Positions 1-13,376 of a DNA stretch of 64,000 bases are shown here, in pieces. The notes below the pieces were generated by a model. It searched no databases. It was not told where the DNA came from and worked only from the letters and a program-made list of their open reading frames with translations. Both the position numbers and the translations under genes were made by a program. Source of the DNA: Isochrysis galbana (lineage: Eukaryota; Haptophyta; Isochrysidales; Isochrysidaceae); NCBI GenBank assembly GCA_018136815.1, contig CM030945.1:1347679-1411678 (forward strand), written 5' to 3'. How positions within the stretch are numbered: position 1 is the stretch's first letter; the number at the start of each line of letters is the position of its first letter.

Positions 1-545
1 GCCGGGGTACCTAGCACTAGCTGATTGCAAGTCGCGGGTTGTCGGCCGGTGCAAACAGTCATTTTGGTCTCATGATGTTTGGTCAGGATTTGGTGCATGA
101 GTACAACACGAAAGAATGGGCGCATGAGAAAGTGGTTGGTGCGAGTTGATCGTTGGCTTGATTGATTGTTTACTACTTGGGTTAAACTAGGCAATCGCAT
201 AAACATTAACATAGCAATAGCCGACTAAGTTGTCTCATAGGTGCGGCCACCTACGGAGGGCTATTATGCCATAGGTATAGTTAGGGTAAATACCTATGTA
301 CCTCTGTAGTACATAGGGCGTCACCGTATTGTAGGTATGCCAGACCAATCATCATAGGTACTATAATGTTGAATGAAATGCTGAATTGCTTGCGCGCCGC
401 GGCGCGCGCTCGCGCGCACGTGCGCATCGTCACCCGGGCCCCGACTGTACACTGTATACCTACCGCGCATGCTCTCATAGTAATTATAGTGATGTTAGCA
501 GGTAAGAGCAAAGATGTCTCTTATCAGTACTGGTACTGTTATAAG
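1..545. other. No gene recognised
   Basis: No ORF here looks like a protein-coding gene. The stretch holds an imperfect inverted repeat around 273-298 (TAGGTAT paired with ATACCTA) and a CG-alternating run at about 395-425. It ends where the ORF1-like LINE fragment becomes recognisable. Confidence 0.5.
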
Positions 546-569
546 CTTACAGTGTCCGTGCAGCCTGAA

Positions 570-821
570 AGTTGCAAAGGATGGCGCCCGAAAGTGGCAA
601 GAAACCTCCAACCGGCTCACCGCCTCTGCGTCTGCGACGCTGAAGAGGCTAAACGCAAGGAACGCAATGAAGCTTGGAAAGTAGCTCCGCGCCCTAAGAC
701 GGCACGAGAGGCCCTCGCCCTCGGCAAAGACCCCCCCAAGCAATGCGCGAGGTTCACGCAAGGCTTATGCCGTCGCAACAAACGCGGCGTCCGCTGCAAC
801 TTGTCGCAGCGACGGAACTGA
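570..821 (+). pseudogene. LINE ORF1 C-terminal fragment
   Basis: The reading frame ends in a Cys-rich segment (CARFTQGLCRRNKRGVRC) preceded by an acidic-basic helix (CDAEEAKRKERNEAWK). Both match in order the end of the longer ORF1 at 5538-7704, which has CEQDKAKVEQRKRQRD and then CRRFMAGECKNNRMKGR. The fragment lacks the N-terminal two thirds. About 80 bp downstream the ORF2 C-terminus begins, so this copy lost the end of ORF1 and nearly all of ORF2. Homology is inferred from the side-by-side match; no database search was possible. Confidence 0.6.
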
Positions 822-904
822 AACCACCCCCAAACGCACGGGCGGCACGAGGCGACACCACCGACACGGATACAACAGAGGGCGCCGCCCCAAGGAGATT
901 AGAG

Positions 905-1875
905 TGTCAGAAGACGAAAGATATATATCTAAAATGAACAACATCTGGACACACACCGAAACAAACTATCTGGGAAAGATAGCGGCCACCTCCACGGTGG
1001 CTCATCCCGGCAAAGATGGAATATTCCACCCCCCGGCCAAGTGGGAGGAAGGGCTCAAAGGGCCAAAACATATGGAATTCCCACTCGCGGAAGAATACAC
1101 GCTCAACAACAAAAAAAACTAGACCAGATCAGGGTCTCAGACATAATTCAAGCCTTAACAGAGAATACCCCACGCTACAAACCCAGGTGTCGTTCCGTCA
1201 ATTGTGGGACATCAGTCGAATTGAGCGATCGAATGTCCATAGTTGTATATAGAGCGCTATTTTAAAATTAAATGAAGACTAGCATAACAACTTTTTTTAT
1301 CTGCTTTCCCCCGCCGCGGCGCATGTTCCCCCCGGGGGGGGGGGACGCCGTGTCGGCGCTTTTCCCCTGTGTTTCCTCTAAGACTGACAACTACATAAAC
1401 ACACAGTTTAAGAGATATTTCGCATGGCACCTGTGATTACTTGCAGTCACATCGGTGCACGCCGTGCATGGGCACGGCGCGATGTGCATCGGTCCCCCGC
1501 GGAGACGCCGTGCGTGCGCATGTCAACTTGTTCCCTATGCGTACCCCTAAGGCCCACACTTACGTAAAAAAGAAAACAAGCACATGTGGATGACAACAAA
1601 AAATCACCTGGCCCTCTTTTGACGGAACGCGACTTCCCAGCCAGCAAGAGAAGCGTGCGGGCACGCAAGATCGGACTGACACACGAAGACTGGAAACACG
1701 TGGCGAGCCTATACACAAACCCCCCCCTCAAATAACATACGGACAAACACCCTCACTTTCAACACATAACGCACAGGAGACTGAGCACACGGAACCGCTT
1801 CGCCATGGCGACGTCGACGGCGTGCAGAAGTGCAGAATGTGCGATAAACACCATGCAAGCTCCACGCACCTGGCA
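905..1875 (+). pseudogene. LINE ORF2 C-terminal fragment, decayed and interrupted
   Basis: The frame from 905 contains PAKWEEGLKGPKHMEFPLAE, matching the motif PARWENGYKGPKYMEYPLAD in the minus-strand copy near 23.9 kb. A frameshift lies in the A8 run near 1112-1120; the next frame continues with LDQIRVSDIIQALTENTPRY. The sequence is then interrupted by a terminal-inverted-repeat insertion (1189-1633). It resumes with DWKHVASLYTNPPLK, and after a stop with HTDKHPHFQHITHRR, both as in the other copies. The zinc-finger part is already unreadable at about 1830. This is the 3' part of a LINE on the plus strand. Confidence 0.7.
1189..1633. mobile_element. TIR insertion (MITE-like) inside the LINE fragment
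   Basis: The left end GTCGTTCCGTCAA (1189-1201) is the inverted complement of the right end TTGACGGAACGCGAC (1619-1633), apart from a two-base difference. LINE ORF2 sequence stops at the left end and resumes after the right end. The same right end recurs at 63562-63585, preceded by a shared ATCACCTGGCCCTC block, and in weaker form near 12835-12850. There is no coding capacity for a transposase, so a non-autonomous DNA element is likely. No clear target duplication could be assigned. Confidence 0.55.
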
Positions 1876-2300
1876 AGATGCCCAGCCCTCCCCGGAACCA
1901 GCTTCTCCGCTAAAGAGAGAACTGGGGAAGGGGAAGGGGGTTGTTAGGGGTTAAGGTTGGGTAGTAGGGAGGTCCACAAGCACACTGCCTCATGTCGCAC
2001 ATGTAGCGGAGATTTTTAAGAAGATTTTTTTTATTGATTTGTGTAACCCCAGTCTCAAGCCAATGGAGGTTCTCACGCAAATTATTTTCATTATAATCAA
2101 AATGCTTTATTTTTAGTTTGGGTGTCCAGGCGTCCGAGCGAGCGCTTGTCGGCGTCATTCGTCATTCGGGCCATGGCCCCTGGGCGTCGGGCCGAATCGA
2201 ATCGAGGCATTTCTGCGGTGCGAGGGGCCAAGATGGGTCAATACGAGTGTGTGCGACCCTTAAGAACCAGTGTAAGACCTACTCTTAACTCCCCACCTAC
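1876..2300. other. No gene recognised
   Basis: About 400 bp holding an AT-rich stretch around 2010-2115. I see no coding pattern and no repeat shared with the rest of the window. Confidence 0.4.
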
Positions 2301-2321
2301 TCGCGAGAGCTTTGGGCTCTC

Positions 2322-2350
2322 CATGACAACTACAACTATAACAATAGTTT
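2322..2350 (-). mobile_element. LINE-family 5' terminus: hairpin plus ATGGAG
   Basis: The hairpin AACTAT...ATAGTT occupies 2334-2349. On the minus strand it is followed by GTCATGGAGAGCC, with the ATG at 2324. This is the same arrangement as seven other sites in the window, where a hairpin sits just upstream of ATGGAG or ATGGGG. The element body downstream, towards lower coordinates, is not recognisable beyond about 100 bp. Confidence 0.5.
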
Positions 2351-2995
2351 TGTATCCGGTCAGCATATCCAAAATCTCGTGACGAATCCTCAATCTTGAC
2401 TTGGTCAATTTTCATCCTTAGAAGAGAATAGTTGTTTGACCGACGTAGAAATGGCCTAAAAAGCTATACGACGCAAAGCGGGCGGGCACAATGCACAACA
2501 GGCAACAGGGGCGCGACTTCTCAGCTGGATCGAGGGACGGGTTCGTTGTAAGGTGGCGTGGGGCGTGGCGGAGAACGCGGGGAACAGGTGGGGGGGGGGG
2601 AGGTTGAGATACAAAGAGATTCTTTCCGCAATATCCAGGTAGTATGTGCATGTGCTCACCTGCTCCCGGGCAGTCTAGATCTGGAGCATCTGTGCAAAGG
2701 GAAAAAAATGGGGATGGACAATGATGGAAGCAGTTGCTCGGATTCTTCAGATTTATTATAATGGGCGCAAAGTGAATGCAATCTCCAGCCAATCCATACG
2801 TGACCCTCTACTAGCAGTATTTCAAGCATTCAATGTTCCGCCGTGCCCTACCCACTATCTTCCATGCACTCTCTCTAGCGGTCGACGCACAGCAACATTT
2901 GAACGAGAAAGGAAATCGCCCTAGCGAATTACGCCGGGCGATGCGATATACTTGTGGTGCGTTATGAGTCGATCAGTCATTAAGAAGCACTCATT
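2351..2995. other. No gene recognised
   Basis: Intergenic stretch with a G-rich run near 2588-2600 and no convincing coding pattern. It lies downstream of the minus-strand HNH-like ORF and may contain its 3' UTR. Confidence 0.4.
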
Positions 2996-3724
2996 TCAAA
3001 TGCCGAGGCGGCCGAATGACTCTCCAAGACAGTCAACATTGGAGCTTGCAGCCTTGGACTTCGAGCGCGTGGAGCGCGTCGTGATTTCTTGGGCTTTTGC
3101 AGCCAGCCCGTGAGTGTTACCGTGCTTGTCGACGGAGATCTCGCCGCGCTGATATGCTCGGCACCTCTTATCAATTTCGCCTCCTTTCTTGCACAGCACT
3201 CCGACCGATTTCCATTCCTCTCGGCCGAGCTCAACGACGGCGCTGCTGGTCCAATCTTTCCACTTGCCATCATTAAGATTACCGTGTTTTCGACTGTCAT
3301 CCATAGCTTTGCGAGTCCGTTCATATCCAACCAAGGCTGCATTGAGCTCATCATGGCTGTCTTTTATCTTGCGGTTGAAAGTGGACTCTTGCATGTAGAC
3401 ATTATTGAGGGTGTGTGCTCCACCATTGTTGGCTGCAAATATATGGCCAACATCAGCAGCGGGTGGGGCGTATTTGTCCCTGTGGTCTTTGTCAATGAGA
3501 GCCCGCACGTCTTTGCGAAACTTCTCAGCATCATCCTTGTAACCTTTGCGTTCCCAAGTGCCTTTCCCGGTCTTGGATGGCTGGAGACGTTCTGCAGCAT
3601 GGAAGCGTGTGTCGTTGTACTGTTCTTCTGATTCCCAAGGAAACTTGTACTTGTTCTGGCGACGATCGAATTCTTCTTCCGAGCTGTCCTGAGTACGAAC
3701 GACAACAGCTTTCTTCGATGGCAT
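2996..3724 (-). CDS. HNH-like (beta-beta-alpha-metal) nuclease
   Basis: An intact 242-residue frame starting with ATG at 3724. It has an acidic/basic N-terminus. Near residues 92-120 the motif DVGHIFAANNGGAHTLNNV is followed by QESTFNRKIKD, which has the spacing of HNH and related nucleases: G-H, then conserved Asn, then N-x-x-K. The second half is basic and ends in a Lys/Arg/Ser-rich tail. No signal peptide or membrane segment is visible. Such small HNH proteins are common in algae, their large viruses and mobile elements, so it may be selfish rather than a host gene. The zinc-binding cysteines of canonical HNH enzymes are not seen. Function rests on one motif. Confidence 0.5.
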   Translation of the reverse strand: MPSKKAVVVRTQDSSEEEFDRRQNKYKFPWESEEQYNDTRFHAAERLQPSKTGKGTWERKGYKDDAEKFRKDVRALIDKDHRDKYAPPAADVGHIFAANNGGAHTLNNVYMQESTFNRKIKDSHDELNAALVGYERTRKAMDDSRKHGNLNDGKWKDWTSSAVVELGREEWKSVGVLCKKGGEIDKRCRAYQRGEISVDKHGNTHGLAAKAQEITTRSTRSKSKAASSNVDCLGESFGRLGI

Positions 3725-4399
3725 CTGAAAAACAACGGAGCGGCATTCTCAATCGAGATCCACAAGCAGGGTGGCACAGGCAGCCAATCAACCACCAGAG
3801 AAATGTGAAGCCAGTAATGGAGCGTGCCAGCAAGAATTTCAGGTGCAACAGAGCCAGTGCAGCAGCGATGAAGCACAGGTGAATTGGCCCAGGGAAATGG
3901 CGTGAAGAGTTTCATGGGTGGTGAATGGCATGTCGTGGCATGGTGGAGGAGACCATTCGCCGCCGGCACCCGGCATGCGTTCGTTCGCTGTGTGGCTGCG
4001 GATCTATCCATGGATAGTTGGATGAAGGGGAGTGAAGGTGACACGTGCGAGGGCATTCACTACGAGCGCTGGAGCTGTCTGAGAGTCGCATTCTTCTTGC
4101 CCCTCGCGGACCGTCTGGCACGCGCGATGTCCTCGAGCGGGCGGGTGAGGGACTCACAGTATGCTGCGGATGAACGACGGCAGAGTGGGTCGGCCTCTTG
4201 GGTCGCGGGAGAGCGGGGAGGGGGGGGGCGGGGGGGGGACGCGGGGGGGGGGAGAAGGCGAGCACCGCCCCCGGCCGTCTTCTTACACTCTTGATATTGT
4301 ATTGTACTCGCCGCGTCCTGGTCTTGATCAAAGGTCTGTCACGGCCAAGGCTGAAGGCAGGAAGGGGCGAGCATGGGGAGTAGTAGATAAGAAGAGCAG
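3725..4399. other. G-rich intergenic region
   Basis: Upstream flank of the HNH-like ORF. It contains G runs at 4205-4256 and no recognisable gene. The LINE ORF2 frame (minus) ends at its right edge. Confidence 0.4.
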
Positions 4400-5548
4400 C
4401 TACAGCGCTACAGCGATCGGCGCATCTTGTGTCGGTGAGAATGTACGTCTTCTCTCGACTACTTTGCGATTTAGTGTAGCTATGGCCTCCGGCCGTGCCA
4501 TTTCGGGTATTGCCGCCATCTGGGCCTTTCTAGCTTCTACCACAGCGTCTATCTCCGCTTGGGCGTACGATCTTCGTCTACGAAGCTCCACCGCCTTAGC
4601 GAGGAGAATCGAGGACACTTTCCTTTTGGTTTCCGTCCACACCCTGATCTTATCTCTAGCGTCCTCTCCCGGGGGGAAAGGGTACAGGCTCCTCCAGAGG
4701 AGGTTTATTATCTCGCGTGCCTCCGGGTCGTCTAGCACCTCCTGCGGTATCTTGGCCTCGATCTCAGTCGCCCGTCTGGGAGGGGCAATCGCAAAGGTCG
4801 CCACCACCGGGTGGTGGTCTGATGCCGCCATGCCCGTGAAAAGTCTTAAATCTATATACGCCTTGTGCCACCTCCACGTGGAGTAATATTCCGCGGCGTA
4901 TATACGGTCTATTCTAGTGAAGGTCTGATGACCGCACCTCGTGTATTGATCTCTAAGGCCAGGGTCAACCAATGTCTGGACATCAGTAAGTCCTCGTGCT
5001 GCTATCGCCCTCGCTAGGGCTCTGCCTCCTGAATTCGTGTAAGGGGCCGCCCCCGGGTTAGACCTAGTATCTCTAGTGACGCTTTCTACGCAATTAAAAT
5101 CGCCCGCTAGTATAGTGTGCGGAAGTATATCCGACGCCGCGTGCAGTATTTTTATTTCGTCTCTACGTTTATTAGTAGGTTGCGCGTTAAGGTATACAGA
5201 AGAGAAAGTTATCGTTTCATGTCCCATTTTAGCTTTAACTATTATCATCCTCCCCGGGATAACTACCGACCAATATTCTACTACTACGTCGCCTCTGTCC
5301 TTTCTGATGGCTATCGCCACTCCGCTCCCAGGGTCGCCCCTAGTCGCGGGAGATTGAAACCTGTCCCAACGTAGGGACTGGGCCAAACCTTGCACCCTCC
5401 GGTGCCACCCATCGCTGTAATGGTGTAGTTCTTGCGCGTAAAGAACATGTATCCCTCCTAATTTCGCTTGAGCTAGCGTAGACGCTAGTTTATGTTTCGC
5501 TCCATTCATATTGTATGTCGCAATCTTTAGATCGTTACTATTCACCAT
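4400..5548 (-). pseudogene. LINE ORF2, AP-endonuclease-like domain, truncated before reverse transcriptase
   Basis: The frame opens at ATG 5548, overlapping the end of ORF1 by 11 nt. It encodes an endonuclease/exonuclease/phosphatase fold: LKIATYNMNG (start strand with Asn), YAQELHH (Glu), ILAGDFNCVE (D-x-N), RIDRIY and SDHHPV (Asp-His). These are the catalytic motifs of LINE APE-type endonucleases. A basic helical linker follows, and the frame stops at 4400 before any reverse transcriptase. LINEs usually lose their 5' ends on insertion, so loss of the 3' part suggests a later deletion. The endonuclease itself reads without a break. Confidence 0.85.
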
Positions 5549-7704
5549 CACGGTAGAGGCAACTAACTCCGTTCACGCAGTACCCTGGATAAGCCTTATT
5601 AGGTTTCAGATTGCATTTGACCATACAAGTTTGTTTGCCCGTGACGGGATCTTTTACCCAACATCCGGGGATGTCGTGGCTTGAGGAGCATTGGACGATT
5701 TGGCGTCCTTTCATGCGGTTGTTCTTGCATTCACCCGCCATGAATCGGCGGCATGGCGCCGCCGCTCCAAGACCCATGAGGGCCCTGTAGTCCATGGCGT
5801 TGCTAGCGTCCCTTTGACGCTTACGTTGCTCTACTTTCGCCTTATCTTGTTCGCACGTACACTAGCGAAAGCTAACTTGGTTCTTGCGCAGAAATGAGAT
5901 GGCCCACGGCTTGTCGTATCCTTTGCAACCCCCAGGGGCTCCATGAATGGCTAACTCCCCTTCAGGAGTCACGCATTCCACTGATGATCGGACCGCATAG
6001 TCCAAGTTGAAATTTTCTCCGTCATCGAGAGTCACATGGAAGTTTCGAGGGAAACGGTGCCCCAAGGCAGACGTGTCCGTGTAAACATAGAAATGCCAGA
6101 TTGGGCGCTTGCCGGACTCGACCTTCGTGATTCCTTCCAGTGAAGTTTTGGCTCGCTGTTGGTTGCCCCTTAGCACGTGGAAACCCTCGCGTTCGAGCGA
6201 GTTAGCCAGATGCCTAGTCTTGGTTTTGTACGCCTTGATCGGGTCAAAGATGCGGAATACGATGTAGGTCGCCACCTCTTTGAGAGAGGACCGGATGGCG
6301 CTCGACTTGCGAGGGGCCGAGTCGGCTAACGCGCCGTAGGTGATTCCAAACTCGTGCGGGACTCCTGAGAGTGTTGTATTAACTTTGTCTCCATATGCGG
6401 CCTTGAATTGATCATGTGCGTCCTCATCGACGTAGAAGATCCAAGGGCCTTTACGGCCCTTGTCCATTCCATCCGGAGTTGCGTCTAGGCCTTCCAGCCT
6501 AGAGAGGAGGAATTTCATGAAGGTAGCTACATCTTCGCTTTTGATATCCTTCTTGTCGTCAGCTAGCTGAGCTAGCTGAATGAAAAAAGGGGTGTCTTCC
6601 GGCTCTTCCTCCTCATCAACAGGGGGGGGAGCAAGTTGTGTGTTGTTGTTTACAATCGGCTTGGGGTCTGATTGGGGATCGGCCCGCTTGCGCGATGGCT
6701 GCTGTGGCTGTGGGGCTGGTTGCTTCTGGGCTTGCTGCATTGGAGTCTTCCCCATGGGTCCCTTCTGGGCGACTTCCGCGTAGGATTTTTGTGCAGGTGT
6801 TGGTTGTTGGTTGGAGGGCGCAAAAGCCCCCAGGCCCGGATGGGCCGTCAGGTCAAAGGCCGTCAGGTATCGGAGACCTTAGACTGATATCAGGACCTAA
6901 CATCCTAACATCAGCCTAATATCAGGTAGGCACTAAGACTATAATGTATAATGTGTTATACTAGTAGTATTACACTACACCAGACACTAACGAAAACGTA
7001 CAAAACAGAAACCAGCTCGTCCTCAAGCAAGGCTCATCGACGACCATCTCCATCCAACTATCCCAAGCTGCAAGCTCGCCCATCAAGGCAACACGGTTAT
7101 TTAGACTCAAACTCCCACGGTCTTGCAACCCTAGGTCTTCGAGCAGCCCTCAACCTCTAAACCTAGTTCAACCCATTTATTCCTACGTCGAATTTAAGTC
7201 AATTTTTATGTTAGCGTTTACCCTTGTAATGCATAGTCACGTAGCCTGCGGCCCTTAGCGTATCAGGTATCAGGTCTAGAGGACCTAATATCATGATATC
7301 AGGACCTAATATAAGGCTGACGGCCCATCCGGGCCCCCAGGATTGATTGTTGTGTCAAGTGCCCGCCCCCGAGGGGTGCACTGATGGTAGGAGTTGCCAC
7401 CATGGGGGTGGCAGCAGTGCTGCCAGCCCCCATGGGGAGTCCTTGGTTGGGTGGCGTGTCGAGGGAGGCCTGTGGCAGGGCATTGCCCTGGCTCTGGTCT
7501 GCACCAGGGAACAGGACTCTGCCTGTTCCCTGGCTGTGAGGCTGCCTGGGAGGAGAGGGAGGTGGCGCCATCTCGACGTCCTGATCGGGGGGGGCTGAGG
7601 GTTGCGTGCGCTTGGGCTCCGGCGGCTTGGCGCTTGGGTCGGCCCCGTTGGGGCGTCGTGGCGGCAGAGGGCTGGGAGGTGGGAGCGGTCGGCGCGCGCT
7701 CCAT
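5538..7704 (-). pseudogene. LINE ORF1 (Gag-like), broken by a frameshift, an insertion and a UAG
   Basis: Minus-strand ORF1 starts at ATG 7704 (MERAPTAPTSQ...), directly downstream of the 5' hairpin. A frame change is needed in a run of eight C near 7590 to enter the frame reading DQDVEMAPPPSP. A 501-bp TIR element (6834-7334) interrupts it. Conceptual removal restores the frame ...HLTQQSILGA FAPSNQQ, followed by SYAEVAQKGP, a segment typical of Gag-like ORF1. From 6755 the frame is open to a TAG at 5862-5864. It then continues in the same frame with TCEQDKAK to a Cys-rich end (CRRFMAGECKNN, then several further Cys) at 5538. ORF2 overlaps its last 11 nt. Confidence 0.7.
6834..7334. mobile_element. 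501-bp TIR element (MITE-like) inside LINE ORF1
   Basis: Perfect 18-bp terminal inverted repeats: GCCCGGATGGGCCGTCAG at 6834-6851 and its complement at 7317-7334. A direct repeat CCCCAG lies immediately outside both ends (6828-6833 and 7335-7340), consistent with a 6-bp target duplication. The subterminal regions carry several copies of ATATCAGGACCTAA-like sequence in both orientations. There is no ORF of note. ORF1 of the LINE is continuous once the element and one duplication are removed, which supports these boundaries. Confidence 0.8.
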
Positions 7705-7708
7705 CGCT

Positions 7709-7728
7709 AAAACTATAACAATAGTTTT
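7709..7728 (-). mobile_element. LINE 5'-terminal hairpin
   Basis: Stem AAAACTAT / ATAGTTTT with a 4-nt loop, lying 4 nt upstream of the ORF1 ATG (7704) on the minus strand. In two other copies of the family with target duplications the equivalent hairpin is exactly the first sequence of the element. Confidence 0.7.
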
Positions 7729-8179
7729 TGTCACCTAACTAAACGTGAATGAAACGTGCGACAGATCCCCTAAAAACGCTAGGGGCTAGGGGCGCGCAAG
7801 GCGGTAAACACGGTAAACCAGGCGATGGGCAAAGCAAGCGTCAAGGTAAGCCACAAAGACAAAGTAGGCGAGGGCGCAGAAGGTGGAACGAGCAAACAGA
7901 ATGTAGGCGGAAGCAATATTCTCCAACATTGTCTAGCTAGAGCTAGCCTATAATGAGGGGGCGTAGAAACGTAGAACGTAGACGGTAGACGATATCTATT
8001 TCTAAAACAAAACAGGTCCCGATCGCGATCGCAGATGCGACACGGGCCTGCAAGCGCTTCGGCTCCGGCGGCCTGGGTCAGCCCCGTGGGGGCGTCGTGG
8101 TTGCGGCGGGGGGCTCGGAGAGGGGAGCCGTCGGCCCGTGCTCCAGCTCGCAAAACGCTAAAACTATTGCAGTAGTTTT
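7729..8179 (-). mobile_element. Second, truncated LINE 5' end arranged in tandem
   Basis: A second hairpin (8160-8179, AAAACTAT / AGTAGTTTT) is followed on the minus strand by about 110 bp that matches the start of ORF1 at 7704: GGAGCACGGGCCGACGGCTC here against GGAGCGCGCGCCGACCGCTC there, with the downstream GCCGGAGCC block also shared. The initiator ATG has become CTG. The similarity fades before the next hairpin at 7728. The result is two 5' ends about 450 bp apart in the same orientation. Confidence 0.6.
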
Positions 8180-8493
8180 TTCAAAATTTAAACGAAGTGC
8201 ACATAAGGATGAACATGGATATGGGCCGATCCCCCCCCAACATCGATAATGAAAAAGGAATGGGCAGGAGGAGGGAGGGAATTAGGGGCGAAGACGACGA
8301 GGTCTCTTGTGGGAGAACACCAGTAGTTAGTTGCTTAGTTGTCGCCCCCTCTAGGGCTATTTTAGTGTGGGCCTTCATAAAGTTTCAGACTAGCGGCGCG
8401 CCTACAAGTTGGCACAAATGCACGCCGCGGCTACGCCAATGAAGACGGAGACATCTCGCGCTGAGCGGCGTGCTCCTATGGCACGATAGGGAA

Positions 8494-11624
<3,131 letters not shown>

Positions 11625-11639
11625 CGGGGGAAGGAGGTT

Positions 11640-11873
11640 GGGGGAAGGAGGTTTGGAGGAGGAGGGAGACAGGGGAGGGAGATGGGGGTGGGGAGTCACC
11701 GGCGGGGGGAGAGGGAGAGGGAGGGGGGTGGGGGTGGTGAGGGAGAGGATTGGGAAGCGGATTGATGGGTGGAGATATGTAATTCTCAGAAGCTGGGGAG
11801 GGATAGAGAGAGAAAGAGAGAGAGAGGGAGGAGGAGGGAGGGAAGAGAGAAGAGAGAGAAAGAGAGAGAGAGA

Positions 11874-11919
<46 letters not shown>

Positions 11920-12545
11920 GAGAGAGAGAGAGCAGACGCACAGAGAGAGCAGGGCGGGGGCCCCCCCGGGGGGGGGGGGGCGGGGTGAGAGAGCGAGCGA
12001 GAGAAGAGGATGAGAGAGTCTCTCTCGTGGTGAGTGGAGAGAGAGAGAGAGAGATCTCTCGTGAGAGAGAGTTTAAGAGAGCTACAGAGCGCAGGGGGGG
12101 GGCGGTGGCGAGAGAAGGGAACACAGGGAGAGAGAGATGAGAGAGAGAGAGAGGAGCGCGGGAAAGGAGAGAGAGAGAGGAGGCGACGAGGGCGACGAGA
12201 GGAGCAGCGGGGGGGAGAGAAAATGGGGGGAACAATCAGAGAGGGTGGAGAGAAGAAGAGACGTACGGCAGGGGAAGAGGGAGAAGGGGAGAGAGAGGAG
12301 GGTACCACACCATAAGAGAAGAGAGGGACTTTTCTAGAGGAGAATGGTGAAGGGAGAGAGGAGATGAGGCAGACGCGTTGAAGACGAGAGGAGAGAGAGA
12401 GTTGAGAGACGGGAAAGAAGAGAAGAGAAGAGAGAGAAAGTATGAGAGAGAGAGGGAGAGAGAGGGGGGGGGGAGGAGGGAGCGAGAGAGAGGGAAGAGA
12501 GAGAGAGAGCGGCGACGATGATGAGGAGGATGATGAAGGCTGAGG
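11640..12545. repeat. GA/CT microsatellite-rich tract upstream of the IDH gene
   Basis: Long purine-rich runs on the plus strand, mostly (GA)n with G runs. They are CT-rich on the coding strand of the dehydrogenase and directly precede its start codon. The tract stays open as a frame rich in Ser, Leu and Pro, but the composition is that of a simple repeat. It is probably promoter or 5' UTR sequence. Confidence 0.85.
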
Positions 12546-13376
12546 ACCGGATGCTGCCATTTTTAGCTCGTCGTTAGAAGAGGGTAGTCTTGTAGAGAGT
12601 AGAGAGCGTCTTATTGGCCTAGGAGAATCCCTAGCGTCTAGCCTCTACTTTAGAGTCGATGGGAAGCACGGATTTGCCGTAGAACTTATACCATCCACAT
12701 GGGTATGTATGTGCCAAGAAAACAACCCAACCTGGAGGTCTGGAGGTGCAGCCCCTCGCGAGAGCTGCATATGGTTTTTTTTTGGACATTTCTTATGGGA
12801 TGTAAAAATAAAAAACTATTCGCATGGTCCTCCTGCGACGGAACGCGACCTAATTTAAATTTTAAGTTGGAATTTTAGCCGAGAGGGGAGCCGGGGGCCT
12901 ACGAGGGGGGCGTTATAATCAGATACTTCGTTTGTGCCTTGGGGCTTAGTCAGTGCGGTCATGTATCTCGTGGCCTGGCGTGCTAGTGCAGGGCTAGTGG
13001 CAGTAGCAGCAGCAGCCCTAATACTACTTATCTAATTATCTAAGTGTATACTATTTTCCACCCATAGAGGTACTCTTTTCTACCGATAGAGGTACTCTAC
13101 TCTAGAGATCTTGCCGAAAGGGGGGGAGAAGGAAACGGCTACTCTCTCTACTCTCAGTGTCGGGTGCGTCTGGCCGCGGGGGGGAGAGGGGGGGAAGGGG
13201 CGGGAAGAAGGGGAGGGAAGCGGGCCGAGGCTGCCACCCGCCCCCACACGCATCGCCACACGCCCACCGCTTCCTCCTCGTGCTTCGCCCCTCTTTCCTT
13301 CCCGAGCCCCGCGGCCTCTTCCCACCCATCCCCTTTCTCCCACTCCTCACCCATCTCTCGGTTCTCTTCTCCCGCG
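12546..13376. other. Intergenic region between divergent genes
   Basis: About 830 bp between the dehydrogenase (minus) and the coiled-coil gene (plus). It contains a GACGGAACGCGAC motif near 12837-12849 that matches the end of the TIR family at 1619-1633. An AT-rich stretch follows from 13020, and a GA-rich to CT-rich switch occurs at 13180-13370, just before the next ATG. No gene is seen. Confidence 0.5.

Noticed and set aside
273-298. TAGGTAT / ATACCTA inverted repeat as a ninth LINE hairpin
   Set aside because: The loop is long and no ATGGAG leader follows on either strand.
13164-13376. N-terminal extension of the coiled-coil gene to 13164
   Set aside because: Low-complexity G/C-rich codons. 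ATG 13377 has better context and starts the plausible protein.
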